DNA from: Thermoplasmata archaeon
GTDB taxonomy: Archaea; Thermoplasmatota; Thermoplasmata; GCA-020350865
Direction of reading: 5' to 3'
Assembly (NCBI GenBank): GCA_020351895.1
Contig: CP070672.1
Span: 1,211,324-1,241,011 of the forward strand
DNA: 29,688 nt
Both the position numbers and the translations under genes were made by a program. Under the pieces are notes generated by a model, which made no database searches, was not told where the DNA came from, and saw only the letters and a program-made list of their open reading frames with translations. Shown piece after piece: positions 21,903 through 29,688 of the stretch (within the stretch, counting starts at the first letter, position 1; each line of letters begins with the position of its first letter).

Positions 21903-23072
21903 ATGGGAGCATCAGAACTGCTTGGGAATTTGACTGTGCTTTGTGTTGAGCAGGCCGTCTCACTACCCTATTGCACGTGGAGACTGGCTGTAGATGGAGT
22001 CAATGTGATAAGGGTGGAATCACAAATTGGAGATCCGAATCGCAGGGTTGGTAAGAAAATCCTTGATGAGGAACTCATGAACTCGTATTTTCTATCTGTA
22101 AATGCAGGCAAGAAATCCATAACCCTGAACCTCAAATCCGATATGGGCAAGGAGATATTGTGGAAGCTTGTGGAAAAATTAGACGTGGACATATTTGCCA
22201 CGAACCAGTTGCCCCATAATTATGGAAAGCTGGGTATCGGCTATGAACAATTGAAAGCCATCAAAAAGGACATGATCTGGGTGGGGGTCTCTGGTTTCGG
22301 ACCCGAAAGAAGCGAGGCCGCCTATGATCCAATGATACAGGCTTATTCAGGTATCATGGATACGAACGGTGAGCCCGATAGTGAACCTCTGAAATTCGGT
22401 GTGTCCATCGCCGATATCGAGGCTGCAAACCAGGCGTACTCTGAGATCATGAAGGCCCTTCTTCACAGGGAAATGACAGGTGAGGGAAGCAGAATCGATA
22501 TCTCAATGCTGGAATGCTGCATGTCGCTTTTGGCGCTTCATATTCCAATGGCTGGCCTGGGTCTTGCAATGACCAAATCCGGAAATGCTCATCCGATATT
22601 CTCACCTGTTGGAGTCTATAAAACCGCGGATGGTTATGTTTCAATCGCCGTGGGAAACGATGCACAATGGGAGGCCATTGTGAACTGCCAGGGTTTTGAG
22701 ACCCTTAACAAACCCGAGTATAAGACCAATAATCAGAGAAAGACAAACGAAGAGCAGATGGACAAGGAGCTCAAAGAGGTGATGTCCGGTATGAAGACAG
22801 AGGATGTACTTTCTCAGTTTCGGATTGTGAAGATTCCAATTTCTCGGGTTAATTTGGTACCTGATGTTCTGAAGGATCCTTACATGAATTCGAAGCTCCT
22901 TACAATCAAGGACCCAAAGTCCGAGCTTTCTGTTTCCCTTGCACCTCCTCCAGTGACCACACAAAGCAAAGTTACACTAAAGTTCCCTCCGAGAATTGGA
23001 GAGCACAACCAGGAGATTTACTCCTCAATTGGATATAATATGGATGAACTGAAAGAAAATGGTATAATCTGA
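21903..23072 (+). CDS. Family III CoA transferase (CaiB/BaiF/FldA-like)
   Basis: A 389-residue family III CoA transferase. Landmarks are the N-terminal Rossmann part ending in VIRVES and GDPNR (~36-47), NAGKKSITLNLKS (~67-79), YDPMIQAYSG (~141-150), the catalytic Asp, here Asp171 (SIADIEAA), and TGEGSRIDISML (~193-204). The enzyme moves CoA between carboxylic acids through an aspartyl-CoA intermediate. The usual Ala/Gly-rich LLADLGAxVIKVE segment reads LAVDGVNVIRVES, a mild divergence. GAGGAGG at 21890-21896 gives a strong start. It follows the MoaD-like gene by 31 nt and probably belongs to the AOR transcript, where it could activate the acid made by AOR or recycle CoA from an aryl-acetyl-CoA. 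It converges on the next gene with 7 bp between stops. Confidence 0.9.
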   Translation: MGASELLGNLTVLCVEQAVSLPYCTWRLAVDGVNVIRVESQIGDPNRRVGKKILDEELMNSYFLSVNAGKKSITLNLKSDMGKEILWKLVEKLDVDIFATNQLPHNYGKLGIGYEQLKAIKKDMIWVGVSGFGPERSEAAYDPMIQAYSGIMDTNGEPDSEPLKFGVSIADIEAANQAYSEIMKALLHREMTGEGSRIDISMLECCMSLLALHIPMAGLGLAMTKSGNAHPIFSPVGVYKTADGYVSIAVGNDAQWEAIVNCQGFETLNKPEYKTNNQRKTNEEQMDKELKEVMSGMKTEDVLSQFRIVKIPISRVNLVPDVLKDPYMNSKLLTIKDPKSELSVSLAPPPVTTQSKVTLKFPPRIGEHNQEIYSSIGYNMDELKENGII

Positions 23073-23079
23073 GGAAAAT

Positions 23080-25446
23080 TTATTTTATTCGCTTTTTCTC
23101 CACTAAAATAACCTTCCCCTTTGTACCATCCACCACAACGTCTTGTCCATCCTTGAACAAAATGGTAGCCTTATTTACCTGGGCAACAGTTGGAATTCCA
23201 AACTCCCTGGCTAAGATGGCTCCGTGAGACAGCACCCCACCCACTTCGAGTATCAAACCACCAGCCGCTGTAAAGACCTGGGTTTGACCTGGATCTATAC
23301 TTTTAGTAACAAGGACCGTGTCAGGTAAAATAGAGGATGTGGAATCTATGTTCTCTATTACCTTTACCTTCCCTCGGAAGTTTCCAGGTGACACGGATTC
23401 TCCACTGATAACATTTCCCTTAATATATTCCATTTTCGAGGAAGATATTTCATTGAAATCCACACCATTGCGAAGGTAAAGTCCGGGTTTTTCCGGGCTC
23501 TCTCTGAAGGTCATTTTTCTAAATGCTGAAATGCTCCTTAAGTCCTTTTTGTCACCCGTTAAATAATCTTCGATTTCATCTATTTTGACGAAGAAAATGT
23601 CTTGCCTCTCTTGTATGACACCCTCTTGGACCATCATTTTTCCTATTGCAAGGAAAAGGGACCTCATCCTTGAGAATATCATATCTAGGTAAAACCGCTG
23701 CAATTCCCTGAATGCCAAATATCTGAGTAAATATCGCGAATTGGATTTGAATCTGCGTCTTTTGTATATTGGAATCTGTGTTAGTATTTCCTCTAAAACC
23801 TCCTGCCGCTTGTGTACGCTCATTTCTCTTGCGGCAAAATGCTTCTGTTGGTCCCCATGTAGAATATTGTTTCTCAGCACATTGAAGGGTATCATAGGCT
23901 CGTCAAACCAGGATGGCTCAATCAAATCCCTGGCAAGTCTTCTGTGACCGTATCGATGGAGTATGGATTCGAAGGCTTCAATGAACATCTGGCCTTTTGA
24001 ATTTTCCAATAGTATATTGTGGTATTCTTCGTAAGTTCCCAATTTCCTATTAAGTGTGGCTCTCACATGCTCATTTTTCTGAAATTTTCTGGCAAGAATC
24101 TCAAGCTCTTTGATACTTTTACTGGTCTTTTCGTGGAGAAGGCCCGACATAAGGATAAGGAGCTTGGTTTCATGATCCTTGATATGATTCTTTTCGAGAG
24201 ACCGCTGCACTAAACTAGAGAGCATGATACAGTATGCCATACCCCATTTCGAAGAACGGATATGTTTAACTGTAAGCTCCATTAGTTTTTTGTACTGCTG
24301 TTCCATCTCATCCATACTTATGACTTGATCCTCCATGGTTTCAAGACCGCTGATAATCTCAGGCACAACTTTTCTCAGGTAATCTCTATCAACCTTGGCT
24401 TTTCTGAGATTAGGTCGTTTTATCAATAAAAGTGCAATCTTCGAAAGCAGGCCCAATGCACCCAATACATTTTTTCGTTGCGCATCCTCGAATTCCTTCC
24501 TTATGTCCTCTGGTAAAACCCTTAGCTGCTGCTGGAAGTTTCCTAGACCACCAGCCTTTTTGAGTAAATATTCGGTGGAGAACGTGTTAACATACATGTG
24601 ATCTTTGTGTATGATTAAAAGCGGCTCCTTTGGCAGTGCATCCAATCCAACATCCTGGGCTGTTTCCTTTGCATAATACTCCTCAAATAGGAATTTGAAC
24701 AGGGAAAAGAACAAAGGTGAAGAAGGACCTGAAAAGAACTGTTCGGCTAAGACCATGCTGTACGTGGGTCCATCCTCTTTTGAGGGAATTGGAAGTGCCG
24801 TAATCGGCCTTGCTTGTAGAATATGGAATGTTTCCTGGGTCATTGCCCATTCAATATCAAGGGGATATCCGAACTCTGACTCAAGACGCTCTCCAACCAA
24901 AGCCAGCTCTTTGAACCTTTTGTCTTTGCCATCAGTGCGTTTAGGAGTGGTTTTACCCGAGACCAGAGCCTCTCCCATCCCATCGACATATTCAATTACC
25001 TGTCCTTTTGCTCCGGAAACAGGATCCCTTGTGAATAGCACCCCTGATATGTCAGGTTTTAATTGCTCCTGCAAAATCACTGCAATATCATCTCCCTCAG
25101 ATGAGCTCCATACCTTCTCTATTCCGTCTTTTAGTTCAGAAAGGGAATTAATATCCAAGATTGTTGCAAATACCCCTGCCTTGGAGCTATGGGAGGTATC
25201 CTCTGAAATAGAGGAAGATCTTGCGATTATAGTACGAGGCATTTTAGGATATTTCTCTTCCAACTCGTTTTGCAATTTGTCTGTAACCTTTCCATTAGTG
25301 GATTTTCTGAACGCATCTGTTGTCACAACCGAGCAAGATGGAAACCTCATTCCAAGAAACAACAACTTCTGAAGGTTGAAGGCCTTGGTTCCAATGGTCT
25401 TCTTCTCCCATCTGGCATCCCGATTAAGGGGCACGAGATAATTCAA
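23080..25446 (-). CDS. PEP-synthase/rifampicin-phosphotransferase-like dikinase
   Basis: A 788-residue protein with the three-part layout of PEP synthase and rifampicin phosphotransferase. The N-terminal ATP-grasp domain (~10-225) has ARSSSISEDTSHSSKAG, SGVLFTRDPVSG and ILQARPIT. A large helical middle (~240-660) is unlike PEP synthase and resembles the substrate-binding region of rifampicin phosphotransferase in position only. The C-terminal swivelling domain carries the phospho-His, His741, in GGVLSHGAILAREFGIPTV. Such enzymes split ATP to AMP plus Pi and move the beta-phosphate through His to pyruvate or another acceptor. The lack of a pyruvate-binding TIM barrel suggests a non-pyruvate acceptor. 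The start is a TTG at 25446 with AAAGGAGGGG upstream; the TTG overlaps the TGA of the upstream gene by two bases, indicating translational coupling. Confidence 0.82.
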   Translation of the reverse strand: MNYLVPLNRDARWEKKTIGTKAFNLQKLLFLGMRFPSCSVVTTDAFRKSTNGKVTDKLQNELEEKYPKMPRTIIARSSSISEDTSHSSKAGVFATILDINSLSELKDGIEKVWSSSEGDDIAVILQEQLKPDISGVLFTRDPVSGAKGQVIEYVDGMGEALVSGKTTPKRTDGKDKRFKELALVGERLESEFGYPLDIEWAMTQETFHILQARPITALPIPSKEDGPTYSMVLAEQFFSGPSSPLFFSLFKFLFEEYYAKETAQDVGLDALPKEPLLIIHKDHMYVNTFSTEYLLKKAGGLGNFQQQLRVLPEDIRKEFEDAQRKNVLGALGLLSKIALLLIKRPNLRKAKVDRDYLRKVVPEIISGLETMEDQVISMDEMEQQYKKLMELTVKHIRSSKWGMAYCIMLSSLVQRSLEKNHIKDHETKLLILMSGLLHEKTSKSIKELEILARKFQKNEHVRATLNRKLGTYEEYHNILLENSKGQMFIEAFESILHRYGHRRLARDLIEPSWFDEPMIPFNVLRNNILHGDQQKHFAAREMSVHKRQEVLEEILTQIPIYKRRRFKSNSRYLLRYLAFRELQRFYLDMIFSRMRSLFLAIGKMMVQEGVIQERQDIFFVKIDEIEDYLTGDKKDLRSISAFRKMTFRESPEKPGLYLRNGVDFNEISSSKMEYIKGNVISGESVSPGNFRGKVKVIENIDSTSSILPDTVLVTKSIDPGQTQVFTAAGGLILEVGGVLSHGAILAREFGIPTVAQVNKATILFKDGQDVVVDGTKGKVILVEKKRIK

Positions 25447-26453
25447 TGCCTTCCCCTCCTTTTCTGTAGACTATAAAGTGCCCTTATCTTGTGAAATGGA
25501 TTGGTATCATGCACATGGCGCTCCAGAAGGCCGAATCCCCATCTATTATCCAACCTGATCTTTGCTATAGTCTCGTACACTATACTTCCAGGAAGTGGTA
25601 TGGGTACAGAACATATCACTTGGCATTTTACCTCGTGTTTCTCTCCTTCCTCATCCCAAAAATTGATCTCACTACCTCCTGGCTCTCCCATTTTACCTGT
25701 ATCTTGACCCCTAATCTCGCTTGAAAGGATTTTCAGGTTTCTTTTGGAATCAAAGTAGTATCCACTTTGAAATGGTTTTCCTTGCGAGGATCCCTTCCAA
25801 AGGTTGAATGCACGATCTTTTCCAAGAGTACAGCTGAATAACCAATAACTGTCAATAGAAGACCAGCTTCTCACCCCCCAGGAATGGTCTCTGTGACCGG
25901 GAGATGGACCAAATCCGATCCTGTTCCCATTCAACTCGATTTCTCCCTTAAATATCCCTGCTTGCTCAATATGCTGTGAGAAAAGCATCCTGGAATTCCC
26001 TTGATTTTGCTGATCGTCTTCTTTATTGTACTGGTAGAATTCGTTTATTGGTCTAAAAAGCATATTGAAGTTGTACTTTTTTGATCGATAACCTAGATGC
26101 CAATCGATACCTTCGACGTTATAGGTTAATCCACGAATGCAGAAGCTGTCAGTTTCATGCCATTTTATATCCCGGGTGATTAGAAGTTTGGCAAGTGCAA
26201 TTTTTCCTTTATGGATAATAATGACAAAACCGGAGCTCCGTCTCCTGTTTGGAAGAATTCCAATGGTTGTTATCAGGCTCAGCTGTTTTTTTTCATCCGT
26301 GGCATTGAAGTAATAGCTTTCCCGCCAGTTTTTATGGGTAAAGGGGGCAGTATTACTTCTCCTTTGTAGAAGAAGGTGTGAAAGTTCACCAATCTCGAGA
26401 TATCTTAAGCTTGGTCTTTCTCTTCTTAAGTTCATAATATTTCCATACTCCAT
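25443..26453 (-). CDS. AttH/CrtC-like (hydroxyneurosporene synthase-like) protein
   Basis: About 336 residues from the ATG at 26453; upstream GTG (26471) and TTG (26492) are possible starts and none has an ideal ribosome site. The sequence is rich in beta strands with many Trp/Tyr. Near the middle is GHRDHSWGVRSW, a motif I associate with AttH/CrtC-like lipocalin-type proteins (DUF7064/7065-like). That group includes carotenoid hydratases and many uncharacterised proteins that may bind lipids or terpenoids. Assignment to this group rests on the motif and overall character. There is no signal peptide. Its stop overlaps the start of the PEP-synthase-like gene, so the two products are made together and may act on the same hydrophobic substrate. 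It is divergent from uvrA. Confidence 0.5.
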   Translation of the reverse strand: MEYGNIMNLRRERPSLRYLEIGELSHLLLQRRSNTAPFTHKNWRESYYFNATDEKKQLSLITTIGILPNRRRSSGFVIIIHKGKIALAKLLITRDIKWHETDSFCIRGLTYNVEGIDWHLGYRSKKYNFNMLFRPINEFYQYNKEDDQQNQGNSRMLFSQHIEQAGIFKGEIELNGNRIGFGPSPGHRDHSWGVRSWSSIDSYWLFSCTLGKDRAFNLWKGSSQGKPFQSGYYFDSKRNLKILSSEIRGQDTGKMGEPGGSEINFWDEEGEKHEVKCQVICSVPIPLPGSIVYETIAKIRLDNRWGFGLLERHVHDTNPFHKIRALYSLQKRRGRH

Positions 26454-26656
26454 TTGCTTAATGATTCCCACCTCGCCCGAGGTAAATGTCAATCACCCTG
26501 TGAACCCATTATTATCCAATGCTCCTGTATTCTTCCTAATGCATAAAGCATCTAATAATATTTGTTTGTTAAAATGGGTGAGGAAGGGAAAGAATCCTTC
26601 TTTCACCCCCCTCCCATGGATAAATATATATAACCCTCCAATCACTTTTTGGGGCA
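26454..26656. promoter_or_regulatory. Divergent promoter region between the CrtC-like gene and uvrA
   Basis: About 200 bp. The uvrA side has a strong A/T element, TAAATATATATAA (26621-26633), whose centre lies about 27-30 nt before the ATG at 26657, predicting a leaderless or near-leaderless uvrA mRNA. On the minus strand an ATATTATT-like element lies near 26550-26560. A T-rich/G-rich stretch fills the rest; no dyad stands out. Confidence 0.5.
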
Positions 26657-29458
26657 ATGAAGAACGTGATGATTAAGGGGGCCAGGGAACATAATCTAAA
26701 GAATATTAACGTCGAGCTTCCCAGGGACAAGTTCATTGTGATAACCGGTGTTTCAGGCTCTGGAAAATCCACACTGGCCTTCGATACCCTTTACGCAGAA
26801 GGACAAAGGCGGTATGTGGAATCACTTTCGGCCTATGCAAGGCAGTTTCTTGCCCTTATGCACAAGCCAGATGTGGACTCAATAGAGGGGCTTTCCCCGG
26901 CCATATCCATTGAACAGAAGACTACGAGCAAGAATCCCAGAAGCACTGTGGGAACTGTAACAGAGATATACGATTATCTCAGGTTGCTATATGCTAGAAT
27001 CGGCACACCCCACTGCCCAACCCACAAGATTAAAATCGAGGTTCAATCCCCTGAGAAAATCGCCCAGAGGATCAGGGAGGATATAAGCGGTCAGGCCACG
27101 ATACTTTCACCAATTGTAAGGCAGAAGAAGGGGACCTACGAGAAGCTAGTTGCAGATCTTTATAAGGAGGGTTATACAAGGGTAAGAATCAACAAGAAGA
27201 TCCAAAGAACCGATGAGGAAGTGAAACTAGAAAGATACAAAAAGCACGATATCGAGATCCTCATAGACAGATTGAACACAAAGGATCATTCACGCCTTGC
27301 AGAGGCCGTTGAAAACGCACTTCTCAAATCCGAGGGTCTTGTCATAGTTTTGAACGAAAAAAATAAGGAACATATCTACTCCGCTAAGATGGCCTGTCCA
27401 AAATGCGGCATTGCCTTCGAGGAGCTTCAGCCCAGGATGTTCTCCTTCAACAGTCCATTCGGTGCCTGCGAGGATTGCCACGGGCTTGGTATAAAGATGG
27501 ATTTCGATCCTGACCTCATCATTCCGGACAAAAGTATGAGCATAGCAGAGGGGGCAATTGCAGTTTACAGGAGCGCAATCGACGGCTGGAGGGGGCATTT
27601 TGTGGGTGCTTTGGCAAAACATTATGATTTTGATTTACTGGCCCCTGTTTCCGAGATGAGCGAGGAAGCTTACGATGCCTTGATGTACGGCTCCGATGAC
27701 AAGATTAGGTTCGATCTCAGCATGAGAAATGGAGACACCAGATGGTCTCATTCTGGATACTGGGAGGGTCTTCTTCCACAGACCGAACGACTGTACCATC
27801 AGACAGAGTCCGATTATCGAAGAAGAGAAATGGAGAAATTCATGAGAATATCCCCTTGCCCCGAGTGTGAGGGAAAACGTTTAAAGGATAAAATCTTAGC
27901 CGTAACCATCGAGGGAAAGAACATTGTGGATATAACAGACATGTCCATCAAGCAGAAGATTGATTTTTTCAAGGACCTCAAACTCTCTGATAAGCAAAAG
28001 GAGATCGCAAGACAGATTTTAAAGGAAATTAAGGAGAGATTGGGGTTTCTATCCAAGGTGGGACTAAGTTATCTTACACTGTCAAGAAGTGCCGGAACAT
28101 TATCAGGTGGGGAGGCCCAGAGAATCAGGCTGGCAACCCAAATCGGATCCAATCTAATGGGTGTGATGTACATCCTTGATGAGCCATCCATTGGTCTGCA
28201 TCAGGTGGACAACAGGAAACTCATTGAAACCTTGCACAGGCTCAGGGACATCGGAAACACCCTGATTGTGGTTGAGCACGATGAGACCACCATCAAGATG
28301 GCAGATCATGTCATCGATATGGGTCCGGGAGCCGGTCTTCAGGGAGGCAAGGTGGTTGCAAAGGGTACCCCGAAGCAGATCGAACGTAATCCGAAATCAC
28401 TCACAGGTAAATACCTTTCAGGAAAACTGACCATTCCCGTTCCAGAATCGAGAAGAAAATCTGAGAATTACATCAGGATAAAAGGATGCAGGGAGCACAA
28501 TCTAAAGGATATAGATGTTCATATTCCAATAGGTGTTCTCACCCTGATTACAGGGGTGTCGGGCAGCGGCAAATCCACCCTGGTGTACGAGATTCTCTAC
28601 AAGGGGATGATGAAGAAGCTGCACAAATCTAAAATCCGGGCAGGGGACCACGATGATATCCTATTTGATTATGAAATAGACAAGGTTATAGTAATAGATC
28701 AGAGCCCCATCGGGAAAACCCCGAGAAGCAATCCCGCCACATATACCAAGGTCTTCGATTCCATTCGAAAGATATTCTCAGAGACCAAGGAGGCGCGTCT
28801 TAGGGGATACAAACCCGGAAGGTTCTCATTCAATGTAAGGGGGGGAAGATGCGAGGCCTGCTCAGGTAACGGGCTCATTAAAATCGAGATGAACTTCCTG
28901 CCAGATGTTTATGTTGAGTGCGAGGAATGCAAAGGAAGCAGGTTCAATTCCGAGACCCTGGAGATCAGATACAAGAAGAAATCCATTTCCGATGTTCTGG
29001 CCATGAGCGTGAACGAGGCCTATGAGTTATTCGAGAATATCCCCCCTATAAGAAACAAACTCGATACCCTAAGAAAGGTGGGTCTGGGATACATCAAGCT
29101 GGGACAGAGCTCAACGACCCTATCGGGTGGGGAGGCCCAGAGGATCAAACTCACCAGGGAGCTTTCAAAGAAGGCCACAGGAAGGACATTGTATCTTCTG
29201 GACGAACCAACAACAGGTCTTCATTTCCATGATGTAAAAAAATTGATTTCTGTACTAAATGACTTAATCGATAGGGGGAACACCATCGTTGTAATCGAGC
29301 ACAATCTGGATGTCGTGAAATCAGCGGATCACATAATCGATCTGGGACCTGAAGGGGGAGACGACGGAGGAACCATCATAGCAAAAGGATCACCAGAGGA
29401 TGTTGCCGCAGTAAGGGGAAGCTATACTGGAAAATTCCTGAAGAGGATATTGGCATGA
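26657..29458 (+). CDS. uvrA: Excinuclease ABC subunit A
   Basis: A 933-residue UvrA of standard length. Two ABC modules are present: Walker [10 protein letters not shown] at 31-39 and again near 633; signatures [16 protein letters not shown] (~480) and [16 protein letters not shown] (~822); Walker B/D-loop LDEPSIGLH and LDEPTTGLH. Zinc sites are CPKC...CEDC (~246-275) and CEAC...CEEC (~731-757). The [20 protein letters not shown] segment near 47 is typical of UvrA. It finds bulky DNA lesions and loads UvrB. The TATA element places the transcript start at or next to the ATG. The stop overlaps the uvrC start by ATGA. A bacterial-type UvrABC system in an archaeon is a known case of ancient transfer, common in methanogens and Thermoplasmata relatives. 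Confidence 0.97.
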   Translation: MKNVMIKGAREHNLKNINVELPRDKFIVITGVSGSGKSTLAFDTLYAEGQRRYVESLSAYARQFLALMHKPDVDSIEGLSPAISIEQKTTSKNPRSTVGTVTEIYDYLRLLYARIGTPHCPTHKIKIEVQSPEKIAQRIREDISGQATILSPIVRQKKGTYEKLVADLYKEGYTRVRINKKIQRTDEEVKLERYKKHDIEILIDRLNTKDHSRLAEAVENALLKSEGLVIVLNEKNKEHIYSAKMACPKCGIAFEELQPRMFSFNSPFGACEDCHGLGIKMDFDPDLIIPDKSMSIAEGAIAVYRSAIDGWRGHFVGALAKHYDFDLLAPVSEMSEEAYDALMYGSDDKIRFDLSMRNGDTRWSHSGYWEGLLPQTERLYHQTESDYRRREMEKFMRISPCPECEGKRLKDKILAVTIEGKNIVDITDMSIKQKIDFFKDLKLSDKQKEIARQILKEIKERLGFLSKVGLSYLTLSRSAGTLSGGEAQRIRLATQIGSNLMGVMYILDEPSIGLHQVDNRKLIETLHRLRDIGNTLIVVEHDETTIKMADHVIDMGPGAGLQGGKVVAKGTPKQIERNPKSLTGKYLSGKLTIPVPESRRKSENYIRIKGCREHNLKDIDVHIPIGVLTLITGVSGSGKSTLVYEILYKGMMKKLHKSKIRAGDHDDILFDYEIDKVIVIDQSPIGKTPRSNPATYTKVFDSIRKIFSETKEARLRGYKPGRFSFNVRGGRCEACSGNGLIKIEMNFLPDVYVECEECKGSRFNSETLEIRYKKKSISDVLAMSVNEAYELFENIPPIRNKLDTLRKVGLGYIKLGQSSTTLSGGEAQRIKLTRELSKKATGRTLYLLDEPTTGLHFHDVKKLISVLNDLIDRGNTIVVIEHNLDVVKSADHIIDLGPEGGDDGGTIIAKGSPEDVAAVRGSYTGKFLKRILA

Positions 29459-29688
29459 TCGATTTCTCTAATATCCCCAACAATCCTGGATGCTATCTTT
29501 TCAAGAGCAAGAAAAACAGGATAATATACGTCGGAAAGGCAAAGAACCTGAAAAAGAGGGTGAAAAGCTATTTTCAAAAAAAGGACCTCGATCCAAAGAC
29601 AGAGATAATGGTAAAGAGTATCGATTCAGTGGATTTTATCGTGACCCACAACGAGGTTGAGGCCATCATACTCGAGAACAATCTCATA
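29455..29688 (+). CDS. uvrC: Excinuclease ABC subunit C, N-terminal fragment
   Basis: The first 78 codons of UvrC, cut off by the window end. The GIY-YIG nuclease domain begins with [34 protein letters not shown], in which GCYLF and [12 protein letters not shown] are the family motifs. It continues to [17 protein letters not shown], the conserved N-terminal region with the Glu-rich helix that completes the 3' incision site. Its ATG (29455) overlaps the uvrA stop (29456-29458), so the two are translationally coupled; uvrB is expected nearby outside the window. Confidence 0.95.
   Translation, partial: MIDFSNIPNNPGCYLFKSKKNRIIYVGKAKNLKKRVKSYFQKKDLDPKTEIMVKSIDSVDFIVTHNEVEAIILENNLI

Noticed and set aside
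24695..25372. A 225-residue open frame on the plus strand
   Set aside because: It lies entirely antisense to the dikinase-like gene, whose domains are clear. The antisense product shows no recognisable domain and has the composition of a shadow frame.

Overview
The window reads as a chromosomal segment of an anaerobic archaeon. Signs of this are TATA-type promoters about 20-30 nt upstream of start codons (several genes nearly leaderless), GGAGG/GGTGAT ribosome-binding sites, archaeal-type enzymes (indolepyruvate:ferredoxin oxidoreductase, tungsten aldehyde oxidoreductase, archaeal phosphoglycolate-phosphatase-like HAD protein) and several Ras-like GTPases with a Roadblock partner. An uncultured Thermoplasmatota-type sediment lineage fits best, but this is an inference from gene style; other GTPase-rich archaea cannot be excluded. 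I see no phage, insertion sequence, CRISPR array, tRNA or rRNA.

Layout. 1-1.4 kb: end of a TPR protein, Ras-like GTPase 1 with a C-terminal extension, and a small ribbon-helix-helix protein. 1.6-2.7 kb: secreted beta-propeller protein behind a promoter with an inverted repeat. 2.9-5.7 kb: three-gene set of FMN/Fe-S/FAD enoate-reductase-like enzyme, ATC-hydrolase-like protein and two-cluster ferredoxin. 5.9-9.8 kb: MacB/LolCDE-type ABC exporter (two permeases, one ATPase) with a HAD phosphatase. 9.9-11.3 kb: membrane protein with a zinc ribbon, then a hairpin-rich locus encoding a 32-residue Lys/Thr repeat peptide. 11.3-14.9 kb: GTPase 2, Roadblock protein, iorA and iorB. 14.9-17.75 kb (minus): reductase-acyl ligase fusion. 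18.1-18.7 kb: degenerate GTPase 3. 18.8-23.1 kb: four-cluster ferredoxin, aldehyde ferredoxin oxidoreductase, small zinc protein, MoaD-like protein and family III CoA transferase. 23.1-26.5 kb (minus): AttH/CrtC-like protein translationally coupled to a PEP-synthase/rifampicin-phosphotransferase-like enzyme. 26.6 kb to the end: uvrA and the start of uvrC, overlapping by ATGA.

How it fits together. Several enzymes would suit ferredoxin-based fermentation of amino acids, especially aromatic ones. IorAB would oxidise aryl-pyruvates to aryl-acetyl-CoA, AOR would interconvert aldehydes and acids with ferredoxin, the CoA transferase would activate acids, the flavoenzyme would reduce an enoate or enoyl-CoA, and the fusion protein would activate and reduce acyl groups. 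The GTPases, all altered at the usual catalytic glutamine, suggest a regulatory or spatial control layer. The least explained parts are the hairpin-flanked basic peptide, the CrtC-like/PEP-kinase-like pair and the noncanonical start of the fusion enzyme.
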